From Micromonospora parathelypteridis (lineage in GTDB: Bacteria > Actinomycetota > Actinomycetes > Mycobacteriales > Micromonosporaceae): a stretch of DNA of 64,000 nucleotides. Positions within the stretch are counted from its first letter, which is position 1, and each line of letters starts with the position of its first letter. The notes under the pieces are model-generated. The model ran no database searches. It saw only the letters and a list, made by a program, of their open reading frames with translations, and was not told the DNA's origin. This document shows, piece by piece, positions 1-7,262 of this stretch. The stretch covers positions 6,386,001 to 6,450,000 of the forward strand of contig NZ_JACHDP010000001.1 of the NCBI RefSeq assembly GCF_014201145.1, read 5' to 3'. A program made the position numbers and the translations under genes.

Positions 1-199
1 CGGCCTTGCCGTCCCAGCGCCGGTAGATGGTGGCCTTGCTGACGTGGGCGCGGGCGGCGACGGCGTCGATGGTCATCCGGTCGAAGCCGACCTCGCGCAG
101 CAGGTCGGTGACCACGGCGAACAGGTCGCTGTCGGTGCACCGTGGCACCCGGGCTGCCGGAACTCCGGCACCCGCGCCCACCTGCTGACCACCCAGCAT
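1..199 (-). CDS. TetR-family transcriptional regulator, N-terminal part (cut by left edge)
   Basis: Reading the minus strand from an ATG at 199 gives a basic leader followed by a typical TetR helix-turn-helix: the run ending VSKATIYRRWDGKA at the window edge matches the recognition helix of this family. The ligand-binding domain lies outside the window, so the inducer cannot be guessed. A GGGGGGCTTCGGGG stretch just upstream of the ATG is a possible ribosome site. Upstream, 200-339 holds a TAGTGT hexamer and a 16-bp palindrome, so this gene probably has its own promoter and possibly autoregulation. It follows the lipoprotein gene on the same strand, 140 nt away. Confidence 0.75.
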   Translation of the reverse strand, partial: MLGGQQVGAGAGVPAARVPRCTDSDLFAVVTDLLREVGFDRMTIDAVAARAHVSKATIYRRWDGKA

Positions 200-232
200 C
201 CCCGAAGCCCCCCGCGAAACGATGTCGTACTG

Positions 233-238
233 ACACTA
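233..238 (-). promoter_or_regulatory. Candidate -10 (TAGTGT) for the TetR gene
   Basis: On the minus strand TAGTGT fits the actinobacterial TANNNT -10 pattern and would start a short leader ahead of the ATG at 199. It lies in a 13-mer (229-241) repeated exactly at 53152-53164, upstream of another regulator. No clear -35 was seen. Confidence 0.35.
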
Positions 239-293
239 GTTCGCGGTTATCCGAACGTGCAGGTTTTCGTGAGTTGCGTCGCACTGAGTCGAC

Positions 294-309
294 GAAACGA
301 TTGCGTTTC
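294..309. promoter_or_regulatory. 16-bp palindrome, possible TetR operator
   Basis: GAAACG-ATTG-CGTTTC is a perfect 6-bp inverted repeat with a 4-nt spacer, inside the region upstream of the TetR gene. Size and position suit a TetR-type operator, but no binding evidence exists in the sequence itself. Confidence 0.35.
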
Positions 310-339
310 CATCGGGGGTCCGGCAGGTGAACCTGGTGG

Positions 340-1254
340 TCAACCGCCGGGCGCGAGGAGCACCGGCACGGCCATCGTGTTGATCCGCGTGCCATCGCGC
401 GCGGACACCTCGTACACCTCGACCGTGCCTTTCTGCTCCCGTGCCGTGCGCCAGGCGACCACCACCCGGTAACCGCCCCGGCAGCCACTGCCGCAACTGG
501 CGGTGCCGAAGCCGGTGGCCACCTCCCGGCCGGCGGCGTCCAGCACCCGGACGCTCACGGTGGCCTCGAACACGTCGGCGGTGCCGGTGACGATGAGAGG
601 GGTGGAAACCCGCTCACCGGGGAGTGGGCCGGTGACCACGATCGGCGGCAGCAGGTCCGCGTAGTCGGTCCGGTCGACCGGGTCATCGTCGTCGACGCGA
701 ACCTCCCGCACGGTGGGGAACTGGGTCAGCGTCCACACCACCTGCGCTTCGCGCAGCCGCCGCTGCGCCGGGTCGTCGGCGGGCGGGACCCGCAGCGTCG
801 CCGTGCCAGCGGTGATGCGGGTGACCTCGACGCCGGCCGGGACGAGGGTGGTCAGCCCGGTGGCGGCCTCCGCCGGCGTGGGCCCGGCGGCCAGCTCGGT
901 CAGCGCCAGCCGCGACGTCGCCACGGTCGCCGGCCGCACCCGCCTGGTCGGTACGAGCTGCCCGGCGCGGACGAACCACAGCTCGATGGTGACGGTGTCA
1001 CGGGTGGTGGTGCCCGCCGGCGCCGGTGGGGTCGACGCGGGTGCCCCGGGTGGGTCCGAGGGCGGCATGGAGGTCGGAACCGGACGTCCGGACGGCGTGG
1101 CGCTCGGCGGTGCGCCGCTCGACGGTGTGGCGCTCGACGGCGCGGTGGTGGGCGCGGGGCCGAGCGCACCGGAGCGGGGACCGCCGCACCCGCTGACGAG
1201 CAGCGCGGCGACGAGCACCGGCGCGATCGCGCCGGCAACACCCCGCCGGATCAC
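340..1254 (-). CDS. GerMN/Gmad2-type lipoprotein, third gene of a two-component operon
   Basis: A 304-residue predicted lipoprotein. The N-terminus has a hydrophobic signal ending in the lipobox LVSGC, then a Pro/Ser/Thr-rich linker, a GerMN-like domain (starting around TIELWFVRAGQLVP) and a C-terminal Gmad2-like immunoglobulin fold (VVTGPLPGERVSTPLIVTG). GerMN domains occur in spore-germination proteins and in LpqB, the lipoprotein that partners the MtrAB system; Gmad2 often follows GerMN. The start is a GTG at 1254 that overlaps the TGA of the kinase gene by four bases (GTGA), so it is co-translated with it. Likely role, by inference: extracytoplasmic sensor or modulator of the adjacent kinase at the cell surface. 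Confidence 0.85.
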   Translation of the reverse strand: MIRRGVAGAIAPVLVAALLVSGCGGPRSGALGPAPTTAPSSATPSSGAPPSATPSGRPVPTSMPPSDPPGAPASTPPAPAGTTTRDTVTIELWFVRAGQLVPTRRVRPATVATSRLALTELAAGPTPAEAATGLTTLVPAGVEVTRITAGTATLRVPPADDPAQRRLREAQVVWTLTQFPTVREVRVDDDDPVDRTDYADLLPPIVVTGPLPGERVSTPLIVTGTADVFEATVSVRVLDAAGREVATGFGTASCGSGCRGGYRVVVAWRTAREQKGTVEVYEVSARDGTRINTMAVPVLLAPGG

Positions 1255-2699
1255 CTCGCACCGCCCGCCGCCAGGCCGACACTCGGGTCCCGCTGCTCGC
1301 CGTCGTCGCTCGGTGCCTCGGCGGGACCACGGGCCGGCAGCTCCAGGAGGAAACGGGTGCCGTTGCCGGGCCCGCTGCGAACGCTCAGCACCCCGCCCAG
1401 CAGGGCGGTGTGTTCCCACGCGATGGCCAGCCCGAGCCCACTGCCCGGTGCGGAGCGGGACGGGTCGACCTTGTGGAACCGGTCGAACACGCGTGGCAGG
1501 TGCTCCGCCGGGATGCCCGGCCCCTGGTCGCTGACCTCGAAGACGACCAGCGGGTCGGCATCGGTCACGGTGGCCCGGATCTCCCCGCCGCCATGCTCGA
1601 TCGCGTTGGTGACCAGGTTCGCCAGCACGCGCTCCAGGCGGCGCGGGTCGGTGCGGAGCGTGACCGGATCTCCGCTGACCCGCACCCGCTGCGACCAGCC
1701 GCGCGCGCTGACGATCCCGTACAGCAGCGCGACCGCGTCGACGGGCCCGACGGCCGGCTGCTCGCGCCCGGCGTCCAGCCGGGAGATCTCCATCAGGTCC
1801 TCGACCAGCCGGCGCAGCCGGACCACGTCGCCGACCAGCAGTCGGGCGGCCGGTCGAGCGTCGTCGGGCAACTGGTCGAGGTGCTCGCGCAGCAGCGACG
1901 CCGCGGCCACCAGCGCGGTCACCGGGGTACGCAGCTCATGCGCGACATCGGCGGTGAACCGCCGCTCGCGGGCCTGCGCGGCCGACAGCGCCGCGATCTT
2001 CGACTCCAGTGCCTCGGCCATCTCGTTGAACGACGCCGCCCAGACGCTGAACTCGTCGTGCCCGCGTACCGGCAGGCGGGTGGCGAGCAGGCCCTCGGTG
2101 AGCGCTCGGGCCGCCCGGCTGGCGCGACCCACCGGCTCCAACGTGCGGCGGGCCAACGCGTGACCCACTCCGGCGGCGAGCAGCACCACGAGCACCCAGC
2201 CGGCCACCAGCGCGGTGCGTAGCTGGCCCAGGTCGGTGGCGACGTCGTCCTCCACGGTGAGCACGTACAGCTCGGCGGTCGAACCGGGAATGCGCCCGCC
2301 GACGACCAGCAGCCGAGGACGTTGCGCCGGCGCGGAGCGCTGGTAGCCGAGTTGCCCGTCCGCGACCGTGGCCCGCAACCGGGTGCCCAGCACCGGGGCG
2401 TACGCGGGGTGCGATGGACGGGCCGGGCCGTCGACGAGCACCACGTGCCGGCCACTGGCCTCGAAGCTGCTGAGCAGCTCGGTGCTGCGTTTCTCGGTCA
2501 GCGGTAGGAACTGTCCGGCGAGGACGAGCTGGTAACGGGCGTCGGCGGCGGCCTCGTGCAGCGACGCGTCCCACCAGGACTGTCGCAGCAGCAGCCCGGT
2601 CCCGCCGGCCAGCAGCCCGGCCGAGACCCCGGCGACCAGAACGAACGCGATCGTCAGCCGGCGCCGCAGACGGCCCGGGGTCACCGCGCGTCCGGCCAT
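1251..2699 (-). CDS. Two-component sensor histidine kinase
   Basis: A 482-residue membrane kinase. Hydrophobic segments at about 14-38 and 162-180 flank an extracytoplasmic sensor region of about 120 residues; a HAMP-like segment follows, then HisKA with DVAHELRTP (phosphoacceptor His254) and HATPase_c with N, G1 (DQGPGIP) and G2 (GSGLGLAI) boxes. The ATG at 2699 is preceded by AGGAGGG and lies 14 nt after the response-regulator stop; the gene ends in a 4-base overlap with the lipoprotein gene. The order regulator-kinase-lipoprotein resembles MtrAB-LpqB and the AfsQ1/AfsQ2 and CseB/CseC systems of actinomycetes. The stimulus is unknown, probably an envelope condition. Confidence 0.93.
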   Translation of the reverse strand: MAGRAVTPGRLRRRLTIAFVLVAGVSAGLLAGGTGLLLRQSWWDASLHEAAADARYQLVLAGQFLPLTEKRSTELLSSFEASGRHVVLVDGPARPSHPAYAPVLGTRLRATVADGQLGYQRSAPAQRPRLLVVGGRIPGSTAELYVLTVEDDVATDLGQLRTALVAGWVLVVLLAAGVGHALARRTLEPVGRASRAARALTEGLLATRLPVRGHDEFSVWAASFNEMAEALESKIAALSAAQARERRFTADVAHELRTPVTALVAAASLLREHLDQLPDDARPAARLLVGDVVRLRRLVEDLMEISRLDAGREQPAVGPVDAVALLYGIVSARGWSQRVRVSGDPVTLRTDPRRLERVLANLVTNAIEHGGGEIRATVTDADPLVVFEVSDQGPGIPAEHLPRVFDRFHKVDPSRSAPGSGLGLAIAWEHTALLGGVLSVRSGPGNGTRFLLELPARGPAEAPSDDGEQRDPSVGLAAGGAR

Positions 2700-2713
2700 C
2701 GCCGACCCTCCTG

Positions 2714-3394
2714 TCAGCCCGTGGACAACTTGTAGCCGGCGCCGCGCACCGTCTGGATCAGCCGTGGCTGCGCCGGGTCGTCCTCGATCTTGGCGCGCAG
2801 CCGCTGCACCGCCACGTCGACCAGTCGGGAGTCGCCGAGGAAACTGTGGTTCCAGACCAGGTCCAGCAGCAGGTCCCGGGTGAAGACCTGGCCGGGTCGG
2901 CGGGCCAGCTCCAACAGCAGGCGGAACTCGGTGGAGGTGAGCGCCACCTCCCGGCCGTGCCGGCGGACCACGAAGCTGCCCGGGTCGATCTCCAGACTGC
3001 CGACCTCGATGATCCTCGACGCGACCGGCGTGTTCACCCGGCGCAGCACCGAGCGGACCCGGGCCACCAGCTCCGGCAGGTCGAAGGGCTTGCGCAGGTA
3101 GTCGTCCGCGCCGCACTCCAGCCCCACCACCACGTCGATCGTGTCGGTGCGCGCGGTCAGCATCAGGATCGGCACCTGACTGGTGCGCCGGATCTCCCGG
3201 CAGACCTCCAGGCCATCCAGACCGGGCAGCATGATGTCGAGCACGATCAGATCGACCGGGTGGGCTCTCCATGACGCGAGGGCCTGCCGCCCGTCGACGG
3301 CGGTGTCGACCCGGAAGCCGGCGCGGCGCAGACCGAGGGCGGTGACCTCCCGGATGGAGGTGTCGTCCTCGACCACCAGCACGCGGCCCTCCAT
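2714..3394 (-). CDS. OmpR/PhoB-family response regulator (AfsQ1/CseB-like)
   Basis: 226 residues. The receiver domain has the acidic pair D10/D11, phosphorylation site D53 in IVLDIMLPGLDG, conserved T in LTART and K in RKPFDLPELV; the C-terminal half is a winged-helix DNA-binding domain (STEFRLLLELARRPGQVFTR). The TDTIDVVVGLECGADDY stretch is particularly like AfsQ1 and CseB. The ATG at 3394 is chosen because a TACCCT hexamer ends 6 nt upstream and there is no Shine-Dalgarno, as expected of a leaderless mRNA; an in-frame GTG at 3397 is the alternative. First cytoplasmic gene of the operon with the kinase and lipoprotein. A possible binding box lies at 4173-4188. Confidence 0.93.
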   Translation of the reverse strand: MEGRVLVVEDDTSIREVTALGLRRAGFRVDTAVDGRQALASWRAHPVDLIVLDIMLPGLDGLEVCREIRRTSQVPILMLTARTDTIDVVVGLECGADDYLRKPFDLPELVARVRSVLRRVNTPVASRIIEVGSLEIDPGSFVVRRHGREVALTSTEFRLLLELARRPGQVFTRDLLLDLVWNHSFLGDSRLVDVAVQRLRAKIEDDPAQPRLIQTVRGAGYKLSTG

Positions 3395-3400
3395 CACCCG

Positions 3401-3406
3401 AGGGTA
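3401..3406 (-). promoter_or_regulatory. -10 hexamer TACCCT, leaderless response-regulator gene
   Basis: TACCCT on the minus strand ends 6 nt before the ATG at 3394, which places the transcription start at or next to the start codon. Confidence 0.5.
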
Positions 3407-3499
3407 GACCCGCCGCGGTCGCCGACGGTCCTGGCGAAACGGTCGGTGTCGCGGGCCGGGCCGGACGGCAACCAACCGTCCGGCCAGGTCCGCCTGGAC

Positions 3500-4069
3500 T
3501 CACTCCTGCCACTGGTGGGCCACGTCGAGCACGATCCGGCTGTGCGTGCCGGGTCCGGCGAGTACGAAGGTGCGGAACGGCAACCGAGCCCGTACGCCGA
3601 CGGCGAAGGTGCTGTAGCCCTCGAAGCTGCCGCCGAAGACGACGTCGCGCAGCGTCGGGTAGCGCAGCAGGTTCGCGACGTGCGCACCGACCGCGTACGG
3701 CACGGTGCCCTGGTGGTCGTCGTCGTACGCCGGGGCCCGCAACGAGACCCGCAGCAGCGCGCCTCCGGCGGTGTACGGCGACAGCGCCAGCCCTTCGCCC
3801 TCGGTCCAGGTCTCGCCGTAGGCGACCGCGTAACCGTCGACCGGGCCGGCGAACTCGAACACCACCCGGTCGTAGCAGTCGTGCCGGCCGGTCCGTACGT
3901 CGACCAGCGGGGCGCTGCTCAGCGCGCCGGCCGCCTTCTCCGCGCTGCCCCAGGTGATCCCGCAGTAGGGCGACCCGGTCGTGGTGCCCGCCGCGCTGCT
4001 GCTGCCCGCGCCGGCGACCAGCCCGGCGAGTACGACCGCCAACGCTGTCAGTGCGCTCCTGATCCTCAT
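3500..4069 (-). CDS. Secreted AMIN-like domain protein
   Basis: 189 residues with a clear Sec signal peptide (MRIRSALTALAVV, cleavage near SSSAA) and a single beta-rich domain. The segments CYDRVVFEFAGP, GYSTFAVGVRAR and HSRIVLDVAHQ are typical of the AMIN-like domain seen in actinobacterial secreted proteins; AMIN domains elsewhere help localise wall enzymes. A GGAGA sequence precedes the ATG at 4069. It lies 105 nt upstream of the response regulator on the same strand and may be read through into it, although that gene seems to have its own promoter. Role in the envelope is inferred; no catalytic motif is visible. Confidence 0.8.
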   Translation of the reverse strand: MRIRSALTALAVVLAGLVAGAGSSSAAGTTTGSPYCGITWGSAEKAAGALSSAPLVDVRTGRHDCYDRVVFEFAGPVDGYAVAYGETWTEGEGLALSPYTAGGALLRVSLRAPAYDDDHQGTVPYAVGAHVANLLRYPTLRDVVFGGSFEGYSTFAVGVRARLPFRTFVLAGPGTHSRIVLDVAHQWQE

Positions 4070-4172
4070 CGTGGTTTCTCCGTTCGGTGTGCGGGGTCAC
4101 GTCGCGGCGGCACTGCCGGTGACCCTCTGTCGCCACCGTCGTCCTGCCTCGGCACGGGCACTTCGCTGCGGT

Positions 4173-4188
4173 GTAACCGCTGGGTAAC
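4173..4188. promoter_or_regulatory. GTAAC-N6-GTAAC direct repeat, candidate response-regulator box
   Basis: Two GTAAC pentamers (4173-4177 and 4184-4188) are separated by exactly six bases. This is the GTnAC-n6-GTnAC arrangement known for AfsQ1 of Streptomyces, and similar to MtrA sites. It is 104 nt upstream of the AMIN-like gene and 126 nt upstream of the dual protease, beside the AfsQ1-like regulator gene. Confidence 0.5.
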
Positions 4189-4247
4189 AGCCGTCGACCC
4201 CGTTGGTATGACGCTTCCGCTATGCCGAACATCGGTCGCCGTCACAT

Positions 4248-4253
4248 TAATAT
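4248..4253 (+). promoter_or_regulatory. Candidate -10 (TAATAT) of the dual protease gene
   Basis: TAATAT sits in an unusually AT-rich patch in otherwise very GC-rich DNA and would start transcription about 55 nt before the protease ATG. No convincing -35 was seen. Confidence 0.3.
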
Positions 4254-4313
4254 CCACGTACATCGATGACCGGTGGCCTCGCTGGCCGCCGGACGACCGC
4301 AGGGGAGTGCGTG

Positions 4314-5495
4314 ATGTTCCGACGACAACTGAGACGCGCGGCGCTGGCCATGCTGGTGGCGACCCTGGCAGCGGCCGGGGTGCAGCTCGCCACCGGCGCT
4401 CCGGCCGCCGCCGTACGGACCGTCTACTACGACGCGAGCCGGACCGGCGAGTTCCGCACCAACTTCGACCAGGCCGCGCAGATCTGGAACAGCCGGGTCA
4501 GCACCGTCCGGCTCCAGCCCGGGACTCCGGCCAGCATCACCATCTACGTCGACGACGGCTGGCCCCGGGCGCAACCGACCGGCCTCGGCTCGGGACGGAT
4601 CTGGATGGGCCGCACGGCCGTCAACCAGGGGTACGACCGCAACCGCATCGCCGCCCACGAGATCGGCCACATCCTGGGCCTGCCGGACCGACGCACCGGC
4701 CTCTGCTCCGACCTGATGTCCGGCAGCAGCGCGCCGGTCTCCTGCCGCAACGCGAACCCCAGCTCGGCCGAGGCAAGTCGGGTGAACTCGCTGTTCGCCG
4801 GCACCCTGGCCGCACCGGCCAACACGACGTACACCTGGGACGGCACCGGGGACATCGGCCCGACGGTGGTCGGCGGCCGGCCGGCAACGGAGAACTACCC
4901 GTTCATGGTGTACGTCTCCGGCTGCACCGGCACCCTGATCAAGGGCAACTGGGCGGTCACCGCCAAGCACTGCTCGACGCCGTCGTCGGTGCGGGTCGGC
5001 AGCGTCAACCGCAGCAGCGGCGGGACGGTGGTGCGGGTGACCCGTGCGGTCAACCACCCGAGCGTCGACGTCAAGCTGCTGCAACTCGCCAGCTCTGTCG
5101 CGTACGCCCCGGCGCCGATCCCGAGCACCTCCGGCGCGGTCGGCACCGCCACCCGGATCATCGGCTGGGGTCAGGCCTGTGCGCGGCCGGGCTGCGGATC
5201 GGCCCCGGCGGTCGCCAACGAGTTGGACACGTCCATCGTGGCCGACAGCCGGTGCTCCGGCATCAACGGCCCGTACGAGATCTGCACCAACAACACCAAC
5301 GGCAACTCCGGCGCCTGCTACGGCGACTCGGGTGGGCCGCAGGTGCGCCGCGTCAACGGAGTGTGGAACCTGATCGGCGCGACCAGCCGGGCCGGCAACA
5401 ACAACTCCACCTGTGCCACCGGCCCGTCCATCTACGTCGACCTGCCCTCGATCCGCTCCTGGATCTCCACCCAGGTCGGCGGCCTGACCGTCTGA
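4314..5495 (+). CDS. Secreted dual protease: snapalysin-like (M7) domain fused to trypsin-like (S1) domain
   Basis: 393 residues. A signal peptide (1-33) is followed by a snapalysin-type zinc protease with the complete HEXXHXXGXXD motif HEIGHILGLPD (115-125) and the family-typical CSDLMSG behind it. A second domain begins at VVGG (185-188), the usual N-terminus of an activated trypsin, and has the triad His219 (TAKHC), Asp252 (VDVKLLQL) and Ser339 (GDSGGP). Both active sites look intact. AGGGGAG at 4301-4307 selects the ATG at 4314; an adjacent in-frame GTG is an alternative. A strong hairpin follows the stop. Probably an extracellular nutrient-scavenging or developmental protease; substrate unknown. 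Confidence 0.9.
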   Translation: MFRRQLRRAALAMLVATLAAAGVQLATGAPAAAVRTVYYDASRTGEFRTNFDQAAQIWNSRVSTVRLQPGTPASITIYVDDGWPRAQPTGLGSGRIWMGRTAVNQGYDRNRIAAHEIGHILGLPDRRTGLCSDLMSGSSAPVSCRNANPSSAEASRVNSLFAGTLAAPANTTYTWDGTGDIGPTVVGGRPATENYPFMVYVSGCTGTLIKGNWAVTAKHCSTPSSVRVGSVNRSSGGTVVRVTRAVNHPSVDVKLLQLASSVAYAPAPIPSTSGAVGTATRIIGWGQACARPGCGSAPAVANELDTSIVADSRCSGINGPYEICTNNTNGNSGACYGDSGGPQVRRVNGVWNLIGATSRAGNNNSTCATGPSIYVDLPSIRSWISTQVGGLTV

Positions 5496-5513
5496 TCCAC
5501 CAAGGACACCGAG

Positions 5514-5542
5514 GCGGGGACGCGCGTACGGCGCGTCCCCGC
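5514..5542 (+). terminator. Hairpin terminator after dual protease gene
   Basis: Perfect 12-bp GC-rich stem (5514-5525 with 5531-5542) and a 5-nt loop, 19 nt after the stop codon. There is no long U tract, as is common in actinomycetes. Confidence 0.7.
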
Positions 5543-5622
5543 TCCCGGCCTGGCTGGGATACCCACGCGATCCCACGATGCGATACGGTGCCTGGCACAT
5601 CGCCACATCGGAGGTGGCCCCC

Positions 5623-6264
5623 GTGCCTGCCGTCGTCGCCCTCGTGCTGACCCTCGCCCTCTCGCCCGCACCGTCCCCGTCAGCCACCCCGGGTCTGGTC
5701 GGTGGCCTCCTCGGTGGTGTTGGCCAGATCGTCGACGACCTGCTGAAGGGCGGCGACAAGCCGACCGCCACCCCCACCCTGACGCCCACCCCCGCGCCGA
5801 CGCCGAGCCCGCCCGTGGCCACCGAGCAGCCCAGCACGGCGGCACCCATGGCGCCCCCCGCGCCCGCTGGGCCGGCAGCCGATGTCCCCGCCCCGGCGGC
5901 ACCCGCCGCACCCGGTCGCCCCGCCGGTGGCGAAGACACCGGCACCCGCGAGGCCCCAGTGCCCCCGCGTAACGGTGACGCCCCCGCCCCGGCTGTCCCG
6001 CCGACGCTCGCCAATCCCGCTCGCGACAGCTGGCCGCCCGTGTCGTACCTGCTGGTGCTGGCTCTCCTGGTGCTGCTGGCACTGGCACTGCTGCGCCGCC
6101 GGGCCCCGGGCCCCTCCACCGCACCTGCGCCGGCCCCCGCTCCCGCGCCATCGCCCGGCCCCGTGCCGGACAATGTCAGCCGGCTGCCGACCAGCCTCAA
6201 CGCCGTCTACGAGATGGGCCGGCTGGACGAGCGGCTGGCCCAGGAACGCGACCGCCGCACCTGA
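5623..6264 (+). CDS. Pro/Ala-rich membrane protein of unknown function
   Basis: 213 residues from a GTG at 5623, chosen because GGAGG lies 8 nt before it. A hydrophobic N-terminus (possible signal peptide) leads to a long Pro/Ala/Thr-rich low-complexity region, then one strong membrane helix (VSYLLVLALLVLLALALL) followed by RRR, a second Pro/Ala linker and a short charged cytoplasmic tail. The layout suggests an extended extracytoplasmic stalk anchored in the membrane. No enzymatic domain is recognisable. It stands between the dual protease and the convergent DUF3152 lipoprotein gene, only 15 nt from the end of the latter. Confidence 0.7.
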   Translation: MPAVVALVLTLALSPAPSPSATPGLVGGLLGGVGQIVDDLLKGGDKPTATPTLTPTPAPTPSPPVATEQPSTAAPMAPPAPAGPAADVPAPAAPAAPGRPAGGEDTGTREAPVPPRNGDAPAPAVPPTLANPARDSWPPVSYLLVLALLVLLALALLRRRAPGPSTAPAPAPAPAPSPGPVPDNVSRLPTSLNAVYEMGRLDERLAQERDRRT

Positions 6265-6279
6265 CGCGGACGTCGGGGC

Positions 6280-7125
6280 TCAGTGCGCCAGGTAGGCACC
6301 CTCGCGCCGCGGGATCTCGTCGTCGTACGCCCCGACCGGCCCGCTGTAGCGGTGCTTGCCCTCCGGATACGGCCAGGCGTTCGCGGTGCAGCCGTGCAGG
6401 CCCAGCGTCTGCTGCTGCATCACCGGCGCCGGCTGACCCCGCCTGGGGCACCGCTCGTGACCGAACCCGAGCCGGTGCCCCACCTCGTGGTTGACCATGT
6501 ACTGCCGATAGGTGGCCAGGCTCGCGCCGTAGCCCGGCACTCCCTTGACCCAGCGCGCCACGTTCAGCACCACCCGGTCACCGTTGCGACACGAGGTGTA
6601 GCCGTCCGGCTGGTCCTGGCACAGCGTGTCGCGGGTGCCGGGGGTCGCCAGGTAGATCGTGAAGTCGGTCGGTTCACCGGCACCCACCCGGCGCAACCGC
6701 CATGTCCCGCCCGCCGTCCACCCGCGGCGGTCGTTCAACGTCGCGGACACCGCCGTGGCGATGTCATCCACCGGCAGGCCCCGGATGTCGCGCTCCACGG
6801 CCACCCGGTAGCGCAGCAACTGGCCGCCGGTCGCGCGTCCGGGTGCCGTCTCGGCGGGCGCCACGGACCAGCGGTTGCCACCGGTGGCGGGGTAGCTGGT
6901 CGGAATGGCAGGCACGGAACTGGGCGCGACACCGGCGTTCCCGGCGCCTCCGGACGGCCGAGGGGAAGCGGCGTCAGGGGGTGATCCGGCGGGCAACGGT
7001 CCGGCGCCGACGGGAACGGTCGAGGGTTGCCCCGCGGCCGGCAGCCCACAACCGGTGAGCAGCGCCACCGCCAGCAGTAACGCCGCTGAGGCGGTACTCC
7101 ACCGGCGGGTAACCTTCGTCGACAT
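6280..7125 (-). CDS. DUF3152 lipoprotein with HEXXHXXGXXH metalloprotease-like motif
   Basis: 281 residues. Signal peptide with lipobox LLTGC (Cys26), a Pro/Gly/Ser-rich linker to about 80, then a DUF3152 domain ending in the diagnostic CPRRGQPAPVMQQQT and CTANAWPYP segments. The domain contains HEVGHRLGFGH (213-223), a metzincin-style zinc-binding motif, so a surface-anchored metalloprotease is likely, although activity is not shown for the family. The ATG at 7125 has GAGGGGAGAG upstream; a longer frame to 7209 lacks a better site. Divergent from the sigma factor gene, with an 8-bp inverted repeat between them. Confidence 0.85.
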   Translation of the reverse strand: MSTKVTRRWSTASAALLLAVALLTGCGLPAAGQPSTVPVGAGPLPAGSPPDAASPRPSGGAGNAGVAPSSVPAIPTSYPATGGNRWSVAPAETAPGRATGGQLLRYRVAVERDIRGLPVDDIATAVSATLNDRRGWTAGGTWRLRRVGAGEPTDFTIYLATPGTRDTLCQDQPDGYTSCRNGDRVVLNVARWVKGVPGYGASLATYRQYMVNHEVGHRLGFGHERCPRRGQPAPVMQQQTLGLHGCTANAWPYPEGKHRYSGPVGAYDDEIPRREGAYLAH

Positions 7126-7185
7126 GTCTCTCCCCTCGCGCGCCCATCGGCGGCGGCGCGGAGAAGAAGACGCGCGACCGCGGCG

Positions 7186-7214
7186 AAAGGTTGTTGTGAC
7201 GTGGCTCAACCTTT
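7186..7214. promoter_or_regulatory. Inverted repeat AAAGGTTG-N13-CAACCTTT between divergent genes
   Basis: Perfect 8-bp arms (7186-7193 and 7207-7214) in the intergenic region shared by the DUF3152 lipoprotein and the sigma factor gene. Its size fits a dimeric regulator site or a promoter overlap; the binding protein is unknown. Confidence 0.4.
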
Positions 7215-7262
7215 TGTCGCTCTCGCCCGTCCTTGACGGTGTGGCACGGGGGAGGGTTCACG

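Noticed and set aside
4242..6200. Very long open frame antisense to the dual protease and Pro-rich gene
   Set aside because: It is a shadow of high third-position GC; the translation is low-complexity Ala/Gly/Arg with no domain, while the plus-strand proteins have clear motifs.
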